Assembly: GCA_948560265.1 (NCBI GenBank)
Contig: CAOXTD010000032.1
Span: 1 to 7,616 of the forward strand
Origin: an uncultured Clostridia bacterium
Lineage (GTDB): Bacteria; Bacillota; Clostridia; TANB77; CAG-508
Length of the DNA stretch: 7,616 nucleotides
Direction of reading: 5' to 3'
A program made the translations under genes and the position numbers. This document shows positions 6,205 through 7,616 of this stretch, in pieces; position 1 is the stretch's first letter, and every line of letters starts with the position of its first letter. Under the pieces are notes generated by a model. That model was given only the letters and a program-made list of their open reading frames with translations. It searched no databases and was not told where the DNA came from.

Positions 6205-7059
6205 AACTTTAAAGAATATGGAGATAATAATAAAGATACAATAATGTTATTACATGGTGGTGGTCTTTCTTGGTGGAATTATAGAGAAGAAGCAGAAAAA
6301 TTACAAGAAAGTTATCATATTGTTATTCCAATATTAGATGGACATTCAGATAGTGATAGAAGTTTTACAAGCATAGAAGATAATGCACAAGAAATTATAG
6401 ATTATATAACTAATAATTATAATGGTCATATTCGCTTAATGGGAGGATTATCATTAGGAGGACAGATTCTTTTAGAAATTTTATCAAGGAAAAATGATAT
6501 TTGTGATTGTGCTATTATTGAGAGTGCATTAGCAATTTCTATGAAAGCAACATATAAAATGATTAGACCAGCTTTTTCTATGAGTTATGGGCTAATATCA
6601 AAGAAATGGTTTTCACAAATGCAATTTAAGTCTTTAAAAATAAGAGAAGATTTATTTAGTGAATATTATAGAGATACTTGTAAAATTAGTAAGGAAGATA
6701 TGATTGCTTTTATGGAAGCAAACTCAAAATATGAAATTAAAGATTCTTTATCAAGTACAAAATCGAAAGTTTTAGTAGTTGTAGGAGATAAAGAAAGAGC
6801 AATAATGAAAAAATCAGCGAGTATAATTCATAAAAAGATAAATGGAAGCAGAATTAAAGTGTTACCTAATTATTATCATGGAGATTTTAGCATAAATAAT
6901 CCACAACAATATGTTATGGCAATTAACGAGCTTATTGCTAATAGAAATAGAAACTTGAAAAGCAAATCATTTGATAATACTAAAACAAAATCTGAAAATG
7001 AACAAAGACAATTAGAAGAAAGAAATAGAACAAATACCAAGTTTTTAGATGAAAGATAA
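6202..7059 (+). CDS. Alpha/beta-fold hydrolase with an unusual charged C-terminal tail
   Basis: The first 245 or so residues have the full alpha/beta-hydrolase layout. HGGG (18-21) supplies the oxyanion hole. The nucleophile elbow GGLSLGG puts the catalytic serine at S84. The lid segment is about residues 112-185. VVVGDKE gives the acid at D196, and NYYHGDF gives the histidine at H226. It therefore should be an active serine hydrolase, cytoplasmic, as no signal peptide is present; the substrate (ester, lactone or similar) is unknown. Length is normal up to about residue 248. The last 38 residues (from NRNRNLKSKS to KFLDER) are an Asn/Lys/Glu/Arg-rich, apparently disordered or helical tail not expected in the family. 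ATG 6202 has a GGGGG run 8 bases upstream. The gene lies between joints J2 and J3. Confidence 0.92.
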   Translation: MNFKEYGDNNKDTIMLLHGGGLSWWNYREEAEKLQESYHIVIPILDGHSDSDRSFTSIEDNAQEIIDYITNNYNGHIRLMGGLSLGGQILLEILSRKNDICDCAIIESALAISMKATYKMIRPAFSMSYGLISKKWFSQMQFKSLKIREDLFSEYYRDTCKISKEDMIAFMEANSKYEIKDSLSSTKSKVLVVVGDKERAIMKKSASIIHKKINGSRIKVLPNYYHGDFSINNPQQYVMAINELIANRNRNLKSKSFDNTKTKSENEQRQLEERNRTNTKFLDER

Positions 7060-7089
7060 ATTACAAGTTGAAAGTGAGATAAAATAATG
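7059..7089 (+). repeat. Array joint J3
   Basis: The joint starts within the hydrolase stop codon. It has TTACAA at 7061-7066, the core TGAAAGTGAGAT at 7069-7080, and ends in the ATG of the membrane protein. Its spacing and length are identical to J1 and 24 of 31 bases agree. Confidence 0.75.
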
Positions 7090-7563
7090 AATATTAACTT
7101 TGGATTTTCATATATAGGTTTAGTATTTTTATTGATGTTAATGATACCAAATATTATATGGAGTAAAAATAAGCCAAAAGAGTATGAAAAGTATGTTAAA
7201 AATGAAAATAAAGTATTACTACTATTTGAAAGAATTGGGGAAATGCTAGTAACTTGTTTATCTTTGATATTTAGTAATCTTAATATAAATAAGATTACAA
7301 ATTGGTCTATTATATTGTTAATTGCCTTTATTATTATGATTTTATATGAAATATATTGGATTAGATATTTTAAAAGCAATAAAACAATGAAAGATATGTA
7401 TAGTAGTTTACTAGGAATACCAGTTGCAGGTGCTACACTACCAGTATTTGCATTTTTCTTGCTAGGTATATATGGTAAAAATATATTCTTAATTATGGCA
7501 ACAATTATATTAGGAATAGGACATATAGGAATACACTTGAATCATAGAAAAGAAGTTATATAA
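7087..7563 (+). CDS. Hypothetical integral membrane protein (158 aa, about five helices)
   Basis: Hydrophobic helices are seen at about residues 5-25, 46-63, 73-95, 110-130 and 132-150, so nearly the whole protein is in the membrane. Distinctive features are MIPNIIWSKNKPKEYEKYVKNE in the first cytoplasmic loop, ILYEIYWIRYFKS ending helix 3, a GIPVAGATLPV segment opening helix 4, and histidines H146, H150 and H153 near the end (GHIGIHLNH). I recall this as a conserved small membrane protein of Clostridia with no known function. The histidine cluster could bind a metal or substrate, which is only a guess. Start ATG 7087 ends joint J3 and the stop opens joint J4. Confidence 0.88.
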   Translation: MNINFGFSYIGLVFLLMLMIPNIIWSKNKPKEYEKYVKNENKVLLLFERIGEMLVTCLSLIFSNLNINKITNWSIILLIAFIIMILYEIYWIRYFKSNKTMKDMYSSLLGIPVAGATLPVFAFFLLGIYGKNIFLIMATIILGIGHIGIHLNHRKEVI

Positions 7564-7589
7564 ATTACAATTTGAAAGGAACGGAAATG
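7563..7589 (+). repeat. Array joint J4
   Basis: The joint begins in the stop of the membrane protein gene, has TTACAA (7565-7570) one base after the stop, then TTTGAAAGGA with a good ribosome binding site (AAGGA 7576-7580, 6 bases before the ATG). It is 4 bases shorter than J1 and J3 and lacks their GAGAT segment. Confidence 0.65.
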
Positions 7590-7616
7590 ATACAACTATT
7601 AAAATATGGAAATACA
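7587..7616 (+). CDS. Start of a further array gene, 3' truncated by window (possible metallo-beta-lactamase-fold hydrolase)
   Basis: Only ten codons are visible, MIQLLKYGNT, beginning at ATG 7587 behind AAGGA in joint J4. The frame is open to the window edge. The opening resembles the first strand of some clostridial metallo-beta-lactamase-fold proteins (IxxLKYGNTNxY...), but ten residues cannot prove a family. Its presence shows the array goes on to the right. Confidence 0.55.
   Translation, partial: MIQLLKYGNT

Noticed and set aside
6876..7379. 167-aa minus-strand open frame
   Set aside because: It is antisense to the hydrolase tail and the membrane protein, crosses a joint, has no ribosome binding site, and its hydrophobic Leu/Ile/Phe-rich composition is what the antisense of AT-rich helices gives.
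5674..7589. Classical integron (attC sites) as an explanation of the joints
   Set aside because: The joints lack the paired R/L boxes and long imperfect palindromes of attC sites, and no tyrosine recombinase gene is in the window.

Overview
The window is very AT-rich (by eye roughly 30% G+C or less), with AGA-dominated arginine codons, TGG as tryptophan, TGA used as a stop, strong purine-rich ribosome binding sites and frequent stop/start overlaps. This points to a low-GC Bacillota (Clostridia-like, perhaps gut-associated) using the standard bacterial code. No rRNA, tRNA, CRISPR array, transposase or phage gene is visible.

Region 1 (1-4828, + strand) is an ABC transporter / two-component operon, entered in the middle of its first gene. 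A large ABC-2-type permease, built as two similar halves, is broken across two frames: one shift near 735-741 and a second, opposite shift near 1985-2037. If both are corrected, the permease reads from the window edge to a TGA at 2078 that overlaps the ATG of the next gene (ATGA). Then come an OmpR/PhoB-type response regulator, a membrane histidine kinase with an extracellular sensor domain (again ATGA-overlapping), and a single-pass extracytoplasmic protein of unknown function starting at a GTG inside the kinase's 3' end. The logic is a sensing-and-response module in which an envelope signal read by the kinase probably controls the transporter operon. The ATPase partner is not in the window. 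A perfect 21-bp hairpin closes the operon and probably also stops the convergent gene.

Region 2 (4920-5516, - strand) is one gene for a 198-aa protein with two CxxC pairs (a probable split zinc ribbon) followed by two membrane helices. It has its own promoter in the 185-bp divergent intergenic region.

Region 3 (5634-7616, + strand) starts at a good extended -10 promoter and holds five short, apparently unrelated genes in one orientation: an 85-aa hypothetical, a 55-aa hypothetical, an alpha/beta hydrolase, a five-helix membrane protein and the first ten codons of a further gene. A degenerate junction of about 27-40 bp recurs between successive genes: stop codon TAA, one base, TTACAA, then (in most copies) TGAAAG and the ribosome binding site. 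Each gene therefore looks like a module with a standard joint. This cassette-like layout, with no integrase in view, is the most unusual feature of the window.
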